From Segetibacter sp. (lineage in GTDB: Bacteria; Bacteroidota; Bacteroidia; Chitinophagales; Chitinophagaceae): a stretch of 56,875 bases of DNA. The DNA is taken from the NCBI GenBank assembly GCA_028288485.1, contig JAQBNO010000066.1:1-56875 (forward strand), in the 5' to 3' direction. Below the pieces are notes generated by a model that worked only from the letters and a program-made list of their open reading frames with translations, searched no databases and was not told the DNA's origin. The translations under genes were made by a program, and so were the position numbers. Shown piece by piece: positions 34,834-42,417 of this stretch (within the stretch, counting starts at the first letter, position 1; each line of letters begins with the position of its first letter).

Positions 34834-34864
34834 TGTGGGAAAACCCTTCAAATCCCTAATTTTG
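34834..34864 (+). promoter_or_regulatory. Possible nadA promoter
   Basis: TAATTTTG at 34857-34864 is a perfect -7 box; 19 bases upstream is TGTG (3 of 4 matches to TTTG). The start codon is about 157 bases further on, so the leader would run through part of the candidate origin. Confidence 0.45.
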
Positions 34865-35021
34865 TTGTAATAATCGCTGTGAAGTGTTTGTGGATAAGCG
34901 TGTATAAACAGTAAATTTTACATTTGCAAATAATAGGAATAAAAGTTATCCCGCTATTAACACCCGTAGTAGTAATAGCTTTATTTATAAATAATCTATT
35001 AAAGAATCTATTACAGTAGTT

Positions 35022-36029
35022 ATGAACATAGCTGAAGCGAAATATAAGGTTGAAGAAAGAGGTTTCCTCGACATCGACATCGATGTGCATCTCGACCTTT
35101 TTTCTGAAATCGAAAGATTGAAAAAAGAAAAAAATGCAATTGTGCTGGCGCACTATTACCAGGAGCCCGATATTCAGGATGTCGCTGACTTTCTTGGTGA
35201 TAGTCTTGGATTAGCGCAAAAGGCACAGTCTACCGATGCCGACATGATTGTTTTTGCAGGTGTACACTTTATGGCGGAGACAGCAAAAATTTTAAACCCT
35301 ACAAAAAAGGTGGTCTTGCCTGATCTTAAGGCGGGATGTTCCCTGGCCGATAGTGCTCCTGCGGACCAGTTTCGGGCTTTCAAAGAGAGGCATCCTGAGC
35401 ACCTCGTTATTAGCTATATAAACTGCACTGCCGACATTAAAGCGCTGAGTGATATCATTTGTACAAGCAGTAATGCTGAGGCGATTTTAAATAGCCTGCC
35501 GGCCGATCAAAAGATCATTTTCGCACCCGACAGGAACCTTGGTGGTTTTTTAAACAAGAAGACTGGCCGTAACATGTTGCTTTGGAACGGAGCTTGTATG
35601 GTACATGAAATTTTCAGCATGGAGAAAATAACCAAACTGAAAATTCGTCATCCAAATGCTAAAGTGATAGCGCATCCTGAGTGTGAAGAAGCTGTTCTTC
35701 GCCTGGCTGAATTTATTGGAAGTACTACCCAATTGCTCAAATATGCAGTTACCGATAGCTGTAACGAATTTATTGTAGCTACTGAAACTGGTATTTTGCA
35801 CCAGATGCAAAAAGATGCTCCATATAAGACTTTCATTCCGGCTCCGCCTAATAACAGTTGCGCATGTAACGATTGCCCGTATATGAAACTAAATTCCCTT
35901 GAAAAATTGTATTTGTGTATGGAGTACGAAACTCCGGAAATCTTGATGAACGAAGATTTACGTCTTGCAGCTAAAAAGCCAATAGATCGTATGCTTCAAA
36001 TAAGCAGGGATGCGGGATTAATTGGATAA
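35022..36029 (+). CDS. nadA: Quinolinate synthase
   Basis: Condenses iminoaspartate (from NadB) with dihydroxyacetone phosphate to quinolinate using a 4Fe-4S cluster; cytoplasmic. Motifs: [19 protein letters not shown] at about residue 39, [37 protein letters not shown] (Cys106), [20 protein letters not shown] followed by GACMVHE (Cys192), HPECEEAV and the C-terminal CACNDCPYM (Cys280, 282, 285). The cluster ligands are therefore all present. Length 335 aa is normal. It has a strong terminator 20 bases after the stop codon and is transcribed away from the candidate origin. Confidence 0.97.
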   Translation: MNIAEAKYKVEERGFLDIDIDVHLDLFSEIERLKKEKNAIVLAHYYQEPDIQDVADFLGDSLGLAQKAQSTDADMIVFAGVHFMAETAKILNPTKKVVLPDLKAGCSLADSAPADQFRAFKERHPEHLVISYINCTADIKALSDIICTSSNAEAILNSLPADQKIIFAPDRNLGGFLNKKTGRNMLLWNGACMVHEIFSMEKITKLKIRHPNAKVIAHPECEEAVLRLAEFIGSTTQLLKYAVTDSCNEFIVATETGILHQMQKDAPYKTFIPAPPNNSCACNDCPYMKLNSLEKLYLCMEYETPEILMNEDLRLAAKKPIDRMLQISRDAGLIG

Positions 36030-36051
36030 GAAATTTTAGGAAATAAATTTA

Positions 36052-36087
36052 AAAAGACATTACAGCTGAGAGTAATGTCTTTTTTTG
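36052..36087 (+). terminator. Intrinsic terminator of nadA
   Basis: AAAAGACATTAC - AGCTGAGA - GTAATGTCTTTT followed by TTT: 12-bp perfect stem with T run. Confidence 0.92.
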
Positions 36088-36115
36088 TAAATGTATGTTT
36101 TTGGAGATCTTTTTG

Positions 36116-36230
36116 TAGCCGGCATTTGTTCTACCTGTTACATCGTTGCCACGCTCGCTTGTACTATAGCGCAGTATTCAGCCTGGCGGTTTACCCCGGG
36201 CTTGTCGTAGGGTCGCACTCTTGTACTGTA
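36116..36230 (+). repeat. Long copy of dispersed intergenic repeat
   Basis: Blocks in order: TAGCCGGC, CATCGTTGCCACGCTCGCTT + GTAC, a variable middle (CAGTATTCAGCC, TGGCGGTTTA), CCCCGGGCTTGTCGTAGGG and TCGCACTCTTGTACTG. It contains both the inner CATCGTTGCC core and, at its right end, the TCGCACTCTTGTACT sequence that is fused to the core in the short copies. The rest of 36088-36410 holds nothing else recognisable. Confidence 0.8.
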
Positions 36231-36410
36231 GGTCTTTATCTAGTGCAGTAGAGAGCAGGCAAGTGCTTAATTCATGGTTCTGCCCTTGCATATTGGCACT
36301 TAGAGCTGATTATTTAAAATTTTACCTTGCTCAGTTTTTATAATATTCAATACTCAACGATCAATTTCAATTATCAATAAAAGAACGACGGTACTTAACT
36401 GAAATGCTTG

Positions 36411-37403
36411 CTAAAAGTTGTACTCTACATCCAGCAATGTTTCAAAGAACCTGATCTTCTTTTTCTTTTTATAGGTCGAATAAACAAGTCCTAAAGTAAG
36501 AAGAGCTGTTACGCTAAAAGCCTTAAGGGCAACATTAGTTTTATCTATTTTCCTGGGTGGAAGATACACAACGCCGTTTTGATTGGTAATTGCGGGGTCA
36601 GGAATATACCTGCCGTGTTCGGGTATTGATTCTTTATAAAAGTTTTCGGTTAAGTGAGTTAACGCTTTGTGTAACTCTTTTCCCCTCATTGGTTGGCCAT
36701 GACCGGTAGCTGCTGTAGTGGGGTGTAACCTCGCTAATTCATTAACCGAATTTCTTGCTGCAACCCAGTCGTAAGTAAAATACTTCGGTGGTCCTGAAAT
36801 TATTTTACTTTGGAACATTACGGAGATCACCGATTCCTGGTTGGTAGTTACAAATGCATCTCCTGCGATTAACACTCTGTCACTTTCCCTGAATAGACTG
36901 ACATGCCCGGGGGAGTGGCCGGGAGTATGAATATATCTCCATTCCGGTAAAACGGGTATTTTTCCGTCCGGAGGCAAAACTTTCACATGCTTCCAGATAT
37001 TAATAGGGCTCTTTGGATAAAGGAAGGCCATTGTTGCCATTAAACCACCTCCGACTGTAGGATCGGGCGGTGGATAGCTTGATTGGCCTGTTAGGTAAGG
37101 AATTTCCAAATGATGAGCATATACCGGGATATCCCATTCCTCGGCGAGTTTTATCAACGCTCCTACATGGTCGAAGTGGCCATGGGTTAAGACAATTGCT
37201 TTTGGTAAACTTCCTTCTCCGAAAAGATAACCAGCCATTTCTTTTATTTTAGATGCCGACCATTTTAAACCCGCATCTATCAAGACCCAATCGTCGTTCA
37301 TAAGATCCTGGATCATGTAAAAGTTCACAAAAACATCTTTTCTTCCCCAAACACCTGGTGCCACTGTGAAGAGATTGGCTGGAACATCTTTATTATTTTT
37401 CAT
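36411..37403 (-). CDS. Metallo-beta-lactamase-fold hydrolase with C-terminal membrane segment
   Basis: A 330-residue protein. Zinc motif VLTHGHFDHVG (His74, His76, Asp78, His79), then IHTPGHSPGHVSLF and LIAGDAFVTT provide the other ligands, followed by ATGHGQPMRG. This is the glyoxalase II/RNase Z-like general hydrolase pattern. Unusually, the C-terminal ~60 residues have VALKAFSVTALLTLGLVY followed by KKKKK, a tail that may anchor the protein in the membrane with a basic cytoplasmic end. Substrate unknown. Single gene on the minus strand. Confidence 0.9.
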   Translation of the reverse strand: MKNNKDVPANLFTVAPGVWGRKDVFVNFYMIQDLMNDDWVLIDAGLKWSASKIKEMAGYLFGEGSLPKAIVLTHGHFDHVGALIKLAEEWDIPVYAHHLEIPYLTGQSSYPPPDPTVGGGLMATMAFLYPKSPINIWKHVKVLPPDGKIPVLPEWRYIHTPGHSPGHVSLFRESDRVLIAGDAFVTTNQESVISVMFQSKIISGPPKYFTYDWVAARNSVNELARLHPTTAATGHGQPMRGKELHKALTHLTENFYKESIPEHGRYIPDPAITNQNGVVYLPPRKIDKTNVALKAFSVTALLTLGLVYSTYKKKKKIRFFETLLDVEYNF

Positions 37404-37476
37404 AATTACATGGCTTATAATCTTTTAAATTTAATTCCCCCAGCAAATGGACTATAAAAGCATGCCATATAGGTAA

Positions 37477-37500
37477 AATAAAAAAGGGGCGCCAGGCCCC
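37477..37500 (-). terminator. Small terminator-like hairpin after SPW gene
   Basis: On the minus strand GGGGC - CTGGC - GCCCC followed by TTTTTT, 24 bases after the SPW gene stop codon. Confidence 0.7.
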
Positions 37501-37523
37501 ATAATAAAAAATAACTTTCTTTT

Positions 37524-37907
37524 TTATGCTGCATGGATATGCCTCGCATTACTATTGGCACTTGACGGGGTGCTTTTCGTCATTGCTGCTGCGCCAATTT
37601 CCAAAATACCCAGGATTAAATGAGGCATGTAAACCTCGTCAGCAAAACCAAAGATCCATGGGGAAGCTGCTAGAAAGATTCCTGAAACGGTATCGAGGGT
37701 CAGATGTGTTTTCATTGATATTGTTTTTGACATACCGAATTCGTAGTCTGTCAACAAACTGTATAACAATGCACCTATTCCAAGTATTACGGGGATCCAC
37801 TTAGCGGTTTCATTATCTGCAAAACCGAAGATCCATGGAGATGCTATCAGAAGAACCCCCATTAAATAGTCCAATACGCCGTGTGTTTTTGTGCTTATGA
37901 TTTTCAT
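37524..37907 (-). CDS. SPW repeat membrane protein
   Basis: A 127-residue protein with two copies of the SPW repeat: GVLLIASPWIFGFADNETAK and GIFLAASPWIFGFADE, each followed by a second membrane segment (IPVILGIGALLYSLLTDYEF; PHLILGILEIGAAAM). Four membrane helices are predicted, with a hydrophilic, His-containing C-terminus. SPW-repeat proteins (PF03779) are small inner-membrane proteins of unknown function. ATG start; single gene with its own terminator. Confidence 0.92.
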   Translation of the reverse strand: MKIISTKTHGVLDYLMGVLLIASPWIFGFADNETAKWIPVILGIGALLYSLLTDYEFGMSKTISMKTHLTLDTVSGIFLAASPWIFGFADEVYMPHLILGILEIGAAAMTKSTPSSANSNARHIHAA

Positions 37908-38210
37908 AATTTTTTATTTTATTAAACATTCTTTTCATAAAACATGCCATTACAATTTGTGGAAAGTGTTGTGTATTCGAGGAAGCTCCCGTCGGTTGCA
38001 AATAGCCGTGTTAGCAATTAGCTCACGCAGTATTTTACAGCTTTCTAATACTGCAATTATTGCGACTTTTTTATCTGACACTGTTCGGAACTAAGGATTA
38101 AAATGGTAGGATTATTTGTTGTAAAACTTTGATCTTACTATAAGTTTCTATTTTTCATTTCGGTTTCGATGCGGCATACATTTTTTATATCTTATTAAAA
38201 CACAATTGTT
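37908..38210. other. Gene-free intergenic region
   Basis: Separates the divergent SPW gene and the acidic protein gene. It must contain both promoters, but no clear TTTG/TAnnTTTG pair was found. No repeat copy was seen. Confidence 0.5.
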
Positions 38211-38798
38211 ATGTTAATAGAAAATGATCCTAAAGAGACTAATGGCGGACCTAAACCTACTACCAATGATCCCGATGAAATCATAGACAGGCCGGAAGAA
38301 GTTCAAGAATCTAATGATGAGAAAATCGACCAGGATTTTCCCGGTTATCCTCATTATCCTGCTAAAGATGATATTTTGAACCCAGGTAATAGTAATGAAA
38401 GGGTAGACCTTGATGTAGAAAATCTTACTCGCTCAAATACTATATCTCCTGATCACATAAGAAATATAGAAGGTACTCCTGAACTGCAGCCTGATTTTAC
38501 TCAGGTTCCGGAAGAAGAAGGGGAAGATATTGAAATGGTTCCTGGTACAGATGCAGACGTAACTGCAGAGGATCTGATGATTTTAGGGCCCAGAGACGGG
38601 GATATGGATATGGATGAGGACGAAGAATTAAGAGCAAGGGGATGGACGCCCAGGACAGGAAGAGATCTGGATGTACCTGATGCAGATCTTGAACCGGAAG
38701 ATTCTTTGGGTCAGGGCGATGAAGAAAATAGCTATTATAGCCTTGGTGGCGATGAAAGAGAAAACTTGCGAGAGAATGATGACCAGAACAATTTTTAA
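38211..38798 (+). CDS. Acidic, probably disordered conserved protein
   Basis: A 195-residue, very acidic protein (many Asp/Glu/Asn/Pro) with no hydrophobic segment. Recognisable blocks are FPGYPHYPAKDDILN, VPGTDADVTAEDLMILGPRD, LDVPDADLEPEDS and DEENSYYSLGGDERENL. I recall DFPGYPHYP...GTDADVT.EDL...LDVPG..LDD..E.IG.EDEEN.YYSLGGD as a conserved pattern in Sphingobacteriia and Chitinophagia proteins of unknown function. ATG start and a clean terminator follow. The other small acidic proteins at 5425 and 53722 have a similar character but not clear sequence identity. Confidence 0.82.
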   Translation: MLIENDPKETNGGPKPTTNDPDEIIDRPEEVQESNDEKIDQDFPGYPHYPAKDDILNPGNSNERVDLDVENLTRSNTISPDHIRNIEGTPELQPDFTQVPEEEGEDIEMVPGTDADVTAEDLMILGPRDGDMDMDEDEELRARGWTPRTGRDLDVPDADLEPEDSLGQGDEENSYYSLGGDERENLRENDDQNNF

Positions 38799-38825
38799 AC
38801 CTGCCCTTTTTACTTATTCTATTAT

Positions 38826-38848
38826 AACAACCTTCGGGTTGTTTTTTA
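38826..38848 (+). terminator. Intrinsic terminator with TTCG loop
   Basis: AACAACC - TTCG - GGTTGTT followed by TTTT, 28 bases after the acidic-protein gene. Confidence 0.9.
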
Positions 38849-38931
38849 TTACAACACTAATACATTAAAAAGTAGGCAGCTTGTTTCAAATTCATTAGGA
38901 TTAGTGTTTAATACCGATCATTTTCTTGGCT

Positions 38932-39702
38932 TTATTCTCCTTCTCTTCTAAAGGCAGCTTTATTTAATTTTATTCCTGCCTTGTAATATTTAAAAGATTC
39001 TACGATAAACTGGCCAAATTCCAGGTCGTTAAATTGCGTTGCCATTTCTAACGTCGGCCTGAATTCCAACATAAAACTGTCTATTTCCGGAGCCTCTAAC
39101 CCGGTAAGTTTTCTAACAAGTCCTTTATTAAAACGGTGACTTATAAATTTCTCCTTTTCTTCCTCTACTAACCTGTTTTGAAATGCCAGCATGCGCCTAT
39201 TCTTTTTGAACTTAAACATGTTTATCAATTCATCGAGGTCTAAGCCGACTGCTACACTCCCTGGCGACGGATTCATCGAGGTACTTAAACCCGGTTTCCG
39301 GTAGTTGAAGATTTTATCATAATCCGACCGGTTTTGCAAAGAATCCATTCTGTAATTTCTTTGTTTAACGAAAACACCGGGCAACTGTTGTATTTTTTTC
39401 TGAATAGAAATGTCAAAAGAACCGGGATTTGCAATACTTCTTACAGCATATTTAGGAGTTGGCTTATTTAAAAAAGAGAAATAAATTGAATCTTTTTCAT
39501 CCACTACAAGAGTATAGTGTCCAAAGGAATCTGTAGCTGTACCACGACCTGAAGTACTCAAAACACTTACCGCTTCTATTGGTGTTTTTTTAGTGATATC
39601 GTAAACAGTGCCGCTAACCGTTGTTAGCTGGGAATGTGCAGTTTCTTCTAAAAAAAGTAGGGATAATGCAGTTAATGTTATTTGAAGTATCGTTCGAAAC
39701 AA
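38932..39702 (-). CDS. Exported carboxypeptidase-regulatory-like domain protein
   Basis: A 256-residue exported protein. Signal peptide FRTILQITLTALSLLFLEETAHS, then a CarboxypepD_reg-like beta-sandwich (residues ~28-105: VSGTVYDITKKTPIEAVSVL, GRGTATDSFGHYTLVVDEKD, IYFSFLNKPTPKYAV), followed by a helical region (FKKNRRMLAFQNRLVEEEKE, VRKLTGLEAPEIDSFMLEFR). This layout without a TonB barrel is common in Bacteroidota periplasmic proteins of unknown function. Transcribed alone. Confidence 0.85.
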   Translation of the reverse strand: MFRTILQITLTALSLLFLEETAHSQLTTVSGTVYDITKKTPIEAVSVLSTSGRGTATDSFGHYTLVVDEKDSIYFSFLNKPTPKYAVRSIANPGSFDISIQKKIQQLPGVFVKQRNYRMDSLQNRSDYDKIFNYRKPGLSTSMNPSPGSVAVGLDLDELINMFKFKKNRRMLAFQNRLVEEEKEKFISHRFNKGLVRKLTGLEAPEIDSFMLEFRPTLEMATQFNDLEFGQFIVESFKYYKAGIKLNKAAFRREGE

Positions 39703-39875
39703 TAGAAAAATTTTGAAAAATCAATATTACAGTACTGTTATATGAGTTCAATTCTATAATAATTCTTTTAACTGCAAATTGGCAAGTAAAACAGGGTCGC
39801 ATTGCTTATAACAAAATGGTAACCAATTTTTTTAAACCCTGAACAAGGAAGCTGCAACAACGTTTGTCGTTGAAG

Positions 39876-39896
39876 GGAGTGACACAACGATGTTGA
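39876..39896 (-). repeat. Short copy of dispersed intergenic repeat
   Basis: Minus strand: CAACATCGTTGTGTCACTCC. The TGTG-type core is the same as at 21385-21416. Confidence 0.55.
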
Positions 39897-39971
39897 ATGT
39901 GGTTCTAATGTTTGAAACAAAACCATTCCCTTTAATCTCCAGACAGACCAGTTAAAAAGAAAAAGGGAATG

Positions 39972-39997
39972 AAAAAAACCATCCTTTTGAGATGGTC
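39972..39997 (-). terminator. Intrinsic terminator of manC
   Basis: On the minus strand AGACCATCTCAAAAGGATGG followed by TTTTTTTC: stem ACCATC/GATGGT with T run, about 20 bases after the manC stop codon. Confidence 0.85.
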
Positions 39998-40017
39998 TAA
40001 TACTTTTTTGAGTTGGA

Positions 40018-41100
40018 TTATAAGTGTTGATCGCCCACATTTCGTTTTACTTCAGCAACATATTCTTTAATTTCCTGTTCCTTGTCTTTTCGGCAGATTA
40101 GCAAGACATCGGGTGTATCAACAACAATGAAGTCGTTCAATCCCTGCAAAACAAGCAGCTTGTCGTGGGGTGCTGTAATCATGCATTGAGTAGAATCTAT
40201 TACCATCACTTTATCGCCTGCTATCGCATTGCCGAGATAATCCTTTTCGAGGTTATCGTAGGCGCTTGCCCAGGTACCAAGGTCACTCCAACCAAAGCTG
40301 CTTGGTATTACAAACACATTATCCGCTTTTTCCATAACTGCGTAGTCTATAGAAATGCTGGAGCATAACGGGTAAATTCTTTCAATAGCTTCTTTTTCTT
40401 CAGGAGTATTTAATTTATCCTGTTCGCCGGCAAAGATTTCGTGAATCTCCGGCTCATGAATTTCAAACATTTTAATGATAGTTGCAGCCTTCCAGATGAA
40501 AATGCCGGCATTCCATAAAAAGTCGCCGCTTAATAAAAATGTTTTAGCCAGCTCAAGATTAGGTTTTTCTGTGAACGTTCTTACTTTGTAAACATTATCT
40601 TCTATCGACTCTGCCTCATGCTGGATATATCCATAGCCCGTATTAGGATATGTAGGCTGAATGCCCAGGGTTACGAGTGCATTATTATCCTCAACAAACT
40701 GTATAGCCTTTTGACAGGTCTTCTCAAAAGTCGCATTGTCTAAAATGAGGTGATCGGCTGGGGCAATTATCAGTGTAGCCTGGGGATCGTTCTTAAGAAT
40801 TTTAAAAGAGATATATGCAATACAAGGTGCTGTATTCTTCCTGCTGGGCTCGCAAACAACATTCTCCGGTGGTATTCCTGCTAACTGCTCTTTTACGATT
40901 TCTTCATATTCATTAGACGTTACTATATAAATATTTTCTTTTGGTATAAAGTTTTGAAAACGTTCATATGTGTACTGGATCAGTGTTTTACCGGTATTTA
41001 AGATATCGAGAAATTGTTTTGGATATCCTACCCGGCTTTTTGGCCAAAATCTGCTTCCTATACCTCCGGCAATGATTGCGACGTACTGGTTTTTATTCAT
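40018..41100 (-). CDS. manC: Mannose-1-phosphate guanylyltransferase
   Basis: Makes GDP-mannose from mannose-1-phosphate and GTP for surface polysaccharides. N-terminal nucleotidyltransferase signature AIIAGGIGSRFWPKSRVGYP followed by KQFL (residues 9-32), then EPSRKNTAPCIAYI, LIIAPADHLILD, GIQPTYPNTGYGYIQ, FTEKPNLELA, FLWNAGIFIWKA and SIDYAVMEKADNVFVIPSSF with GWSDLGTW: the complete set for type II GMP. At 360 aa it lacks the isomerase half of bifunctional enzymes. It starts 39 bases after kdsD on the same strand; the pair is probably one operon for LPS or glycan precursor synthesis. Confidence 0.95.
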   Translation of the reverse strand: MNKNQYVAIIAGGIGSRFWPKSRVGYPKQFLDILNTGKTLIQYTYERFQNFIPKENIYIVTSNEYEEIVKEQLAGIPPENVVCEPSRKNTAPCIAYISFKILKNDPQATLIIAPADHLILDNATFEKTCQKAIQFVEDNNALVTLGIQPTYPNTGYGYIQHEAESIEDNVYKVRTFTEKPNLELAKTFLLSGDFLWNAGIFIWKAATIIKMFEIHEPEIHEIFAGEQDKLNTPEEKEAIERIYPLCSSISIDYAVMEKADNVFVIPSSFGWSDLGTWASAYDNLEKDYLGNAIAGDKVMVIDSTQCMITAPHDKLLVLQGLNDFIVVDTPDVLLICRKDKEQEIKEYVAEVKRNVGDQHL

Positions 41101-41139
41101 TTTATATTGTAATTGGCAAATTAACTGCCTTTTTTATTC

Positions 41140-42105
41140 TTATACAATTCCTTCCTTTACAAGATCATGTAAATGTAGAATTCCAACATAGATTTGTTGT
41201 TGATCGATAACCAAAAGTTGGCTGATATCGTTTGTTCTTAAAGTATCCAGTGCTTTTACGGCAAGGTCGTCTGCATTGATTGTTTTAGGATGAGGCGTTA
41301 ATATATTTTCTGCTTTTATATTTTCTAATTTTTCACTTTTTTCTAGCATCCTTCTAAGGTCGCCGTCAGTTATTATCCCTGCGATTGCACCTTTTTCTGT
41401 AATAACTGCAGTAGCACCTAACCTGCCTTTTGTAATTTCTACTATTATCTCTCTTAATCCTGCTGATGGTAAAACTGCCGGTTTAGCATTGTACGTATAT
41501 AAGTCTTTAACTTTCAAATACAACCTTTTTCCCAGGTTTCCGCCGGGATGAAACCGGGCGAAATCATGACCGTTAAAACCACCTAGTTCCATTAAACAAA
41601 CTGCCAGGGCGTCACCCATTACCATTTGTACCGTGGTACTGCTGGTGGGAGCCAGGTTATTTGGACAGGCCTCTTTGGTAACGGTTGTATTTAAAAAAAA
41701 ATTGCAATGTGTTGCAAGAAAAGATTTTTCATTGCCTCCCATTCCAATTAATACATTTCCAAAATTTTTAATTAGTGGAATGATTACCTTAATTTCAGGA
41801 CTCTCTCCACTTTTACTCAGTAGCATCACTACATCTTCCTTTTGGATCATTCCCAGATCGCCGTGAATGGCATCAGCAGCGTGCATAAAAAGGCTGGGAG
41901 TTCCGGTACTGTTAAGAGTGGCAACTATTTTCTGGGCTACTATTGCGCTTTTTCCTACTCCACTTAAAATAAATCGTCCCTTGCTATTAAAGACAGTTTC
42001 AACAGTGTGTACAAAATCGTCATTTATGTATTTAACCAGCCCTGCTACAGATTCAGCCTCCAGCAGAATGGTACGTGTTGCTGTTTTAAATATCCTGTCA
42101 TCCAT
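41140..42105 (-). CDS. kdsD: Arabinose-5-phosphate isomerase (KdsD/KpsF/GutQ family)
   Basis: Converts ribulose-5-phosphate to arabinose-5-phosphate, the first step toward Kdo of LPS. SIS domain: GRFILSGVGKSAIVAQKIVA, TLNSTGTPSLFMHAADAIHG, DLGMIQKEDVVMLLSKSGES, CPNNLAPTSSTTVQMVMGDA and HPGGNLGKRLYLKV, then two CBS domains with VITEKGAIAGIITDGDLRRM and VIDQQQIYVGILHLHDLV. Length 321 aa fits. The ATG at 42105 is favoured; an upstream ATG at 42126 is possible. First gene of the kdsD-manC pair. Downstream Kdo genes (kdsA, kdsB) are not in the window. Confidence 0.95.
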   Translation of the reverse strand: MDDRIFKTATRTILLEAESVAGLVKYINDDFVHTVETVFNSKGRFILSGVGKSAIVAQKIVATLNSTGTPSLFMHAADAIHGDLGMIQKEDVVMLLSKSGESPEIKVIIPLIKNFGNVLIGMGGNEKSFLATHCNFFLNTTVTKEACPNNLAPTSSTTVQMVMGDALAVCLMELGGFNGHDFARFHPGGNLGKRLYLKVKDLYTYNAKPAVLPSAGLREIIVEITKGRLGATAVITEKGAIAGIITDGDLRRMLEKSEKLENIKAENILTPHPKTINADDLAVKALDTLRTNDISQLLVIDQQQIYVGILHLHDLVKEGIV

Positions 42106-42417
42106 GTCAAGTAAATAAATGTACAATTTAAAAGCTACCCTGAATTAAAAGCAGGCCTGGAAAGAGGCAAACGTAAAAATTTAGACAAAGAAATACTTTT
42201 AAACAATGCTATTCGTTTTAAGACCGGTTTAATTACTTTTTAATACTTTGTTAAGATTAAACTTTAACAAAAGCCCGTTTTTATAACAAATCTCTTGCAG
42301 TAACTTCGCTAACCCTAAAAAAATAGACGTTCACTAAAAATAATATAATGGATGTCTTAAATGTATAATTTAAAGAAAGTTTAAAAACTGCCTGTGGAGG
42401 TGGAATAGAAATGAAAA

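Larger units (their letters stand above)
34450..35021. other. Candidate chromosomal replication origin (oriC)
   Basis: AT-rich, gene-free gap between divergent ppiD and nadA. Exact DnaA boxes (TTATNCACA) occur on the minus strand at 34573-34581 (TGTGAATAA) and 34889-34897 (TGTGGATAA). One-mismatch boxes occur at 34509-34517 (TGTGGAAAA, i.e. TTTTCCACA) and 34657-34665 (TGTGGACAA). Weaker ones are TTTCCACA at 34624-34631, TGTGGGAAA at 34834-34842 and TTATCCCGC at 34946-34954. TAGTAGTAATAG at 34967-34978 resembles a DnaA-trio run and is followed by AT-rich sequence. A 24-bp palindrome lies inside. The motifs are seen directly; origin function is inference. Confidence 0.6.
39703..40017. other. 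Gene-free stretch with repeat copy and terminator
   Basis: No gene. A short repeat copy lies at 39876-39896 (minus strand) and the manC terminator at the right end. CATTCCCTTTAA near 39925 and AAAGGGAATG near 39962 form a loose inverted repeat. Confidence 0.55.
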
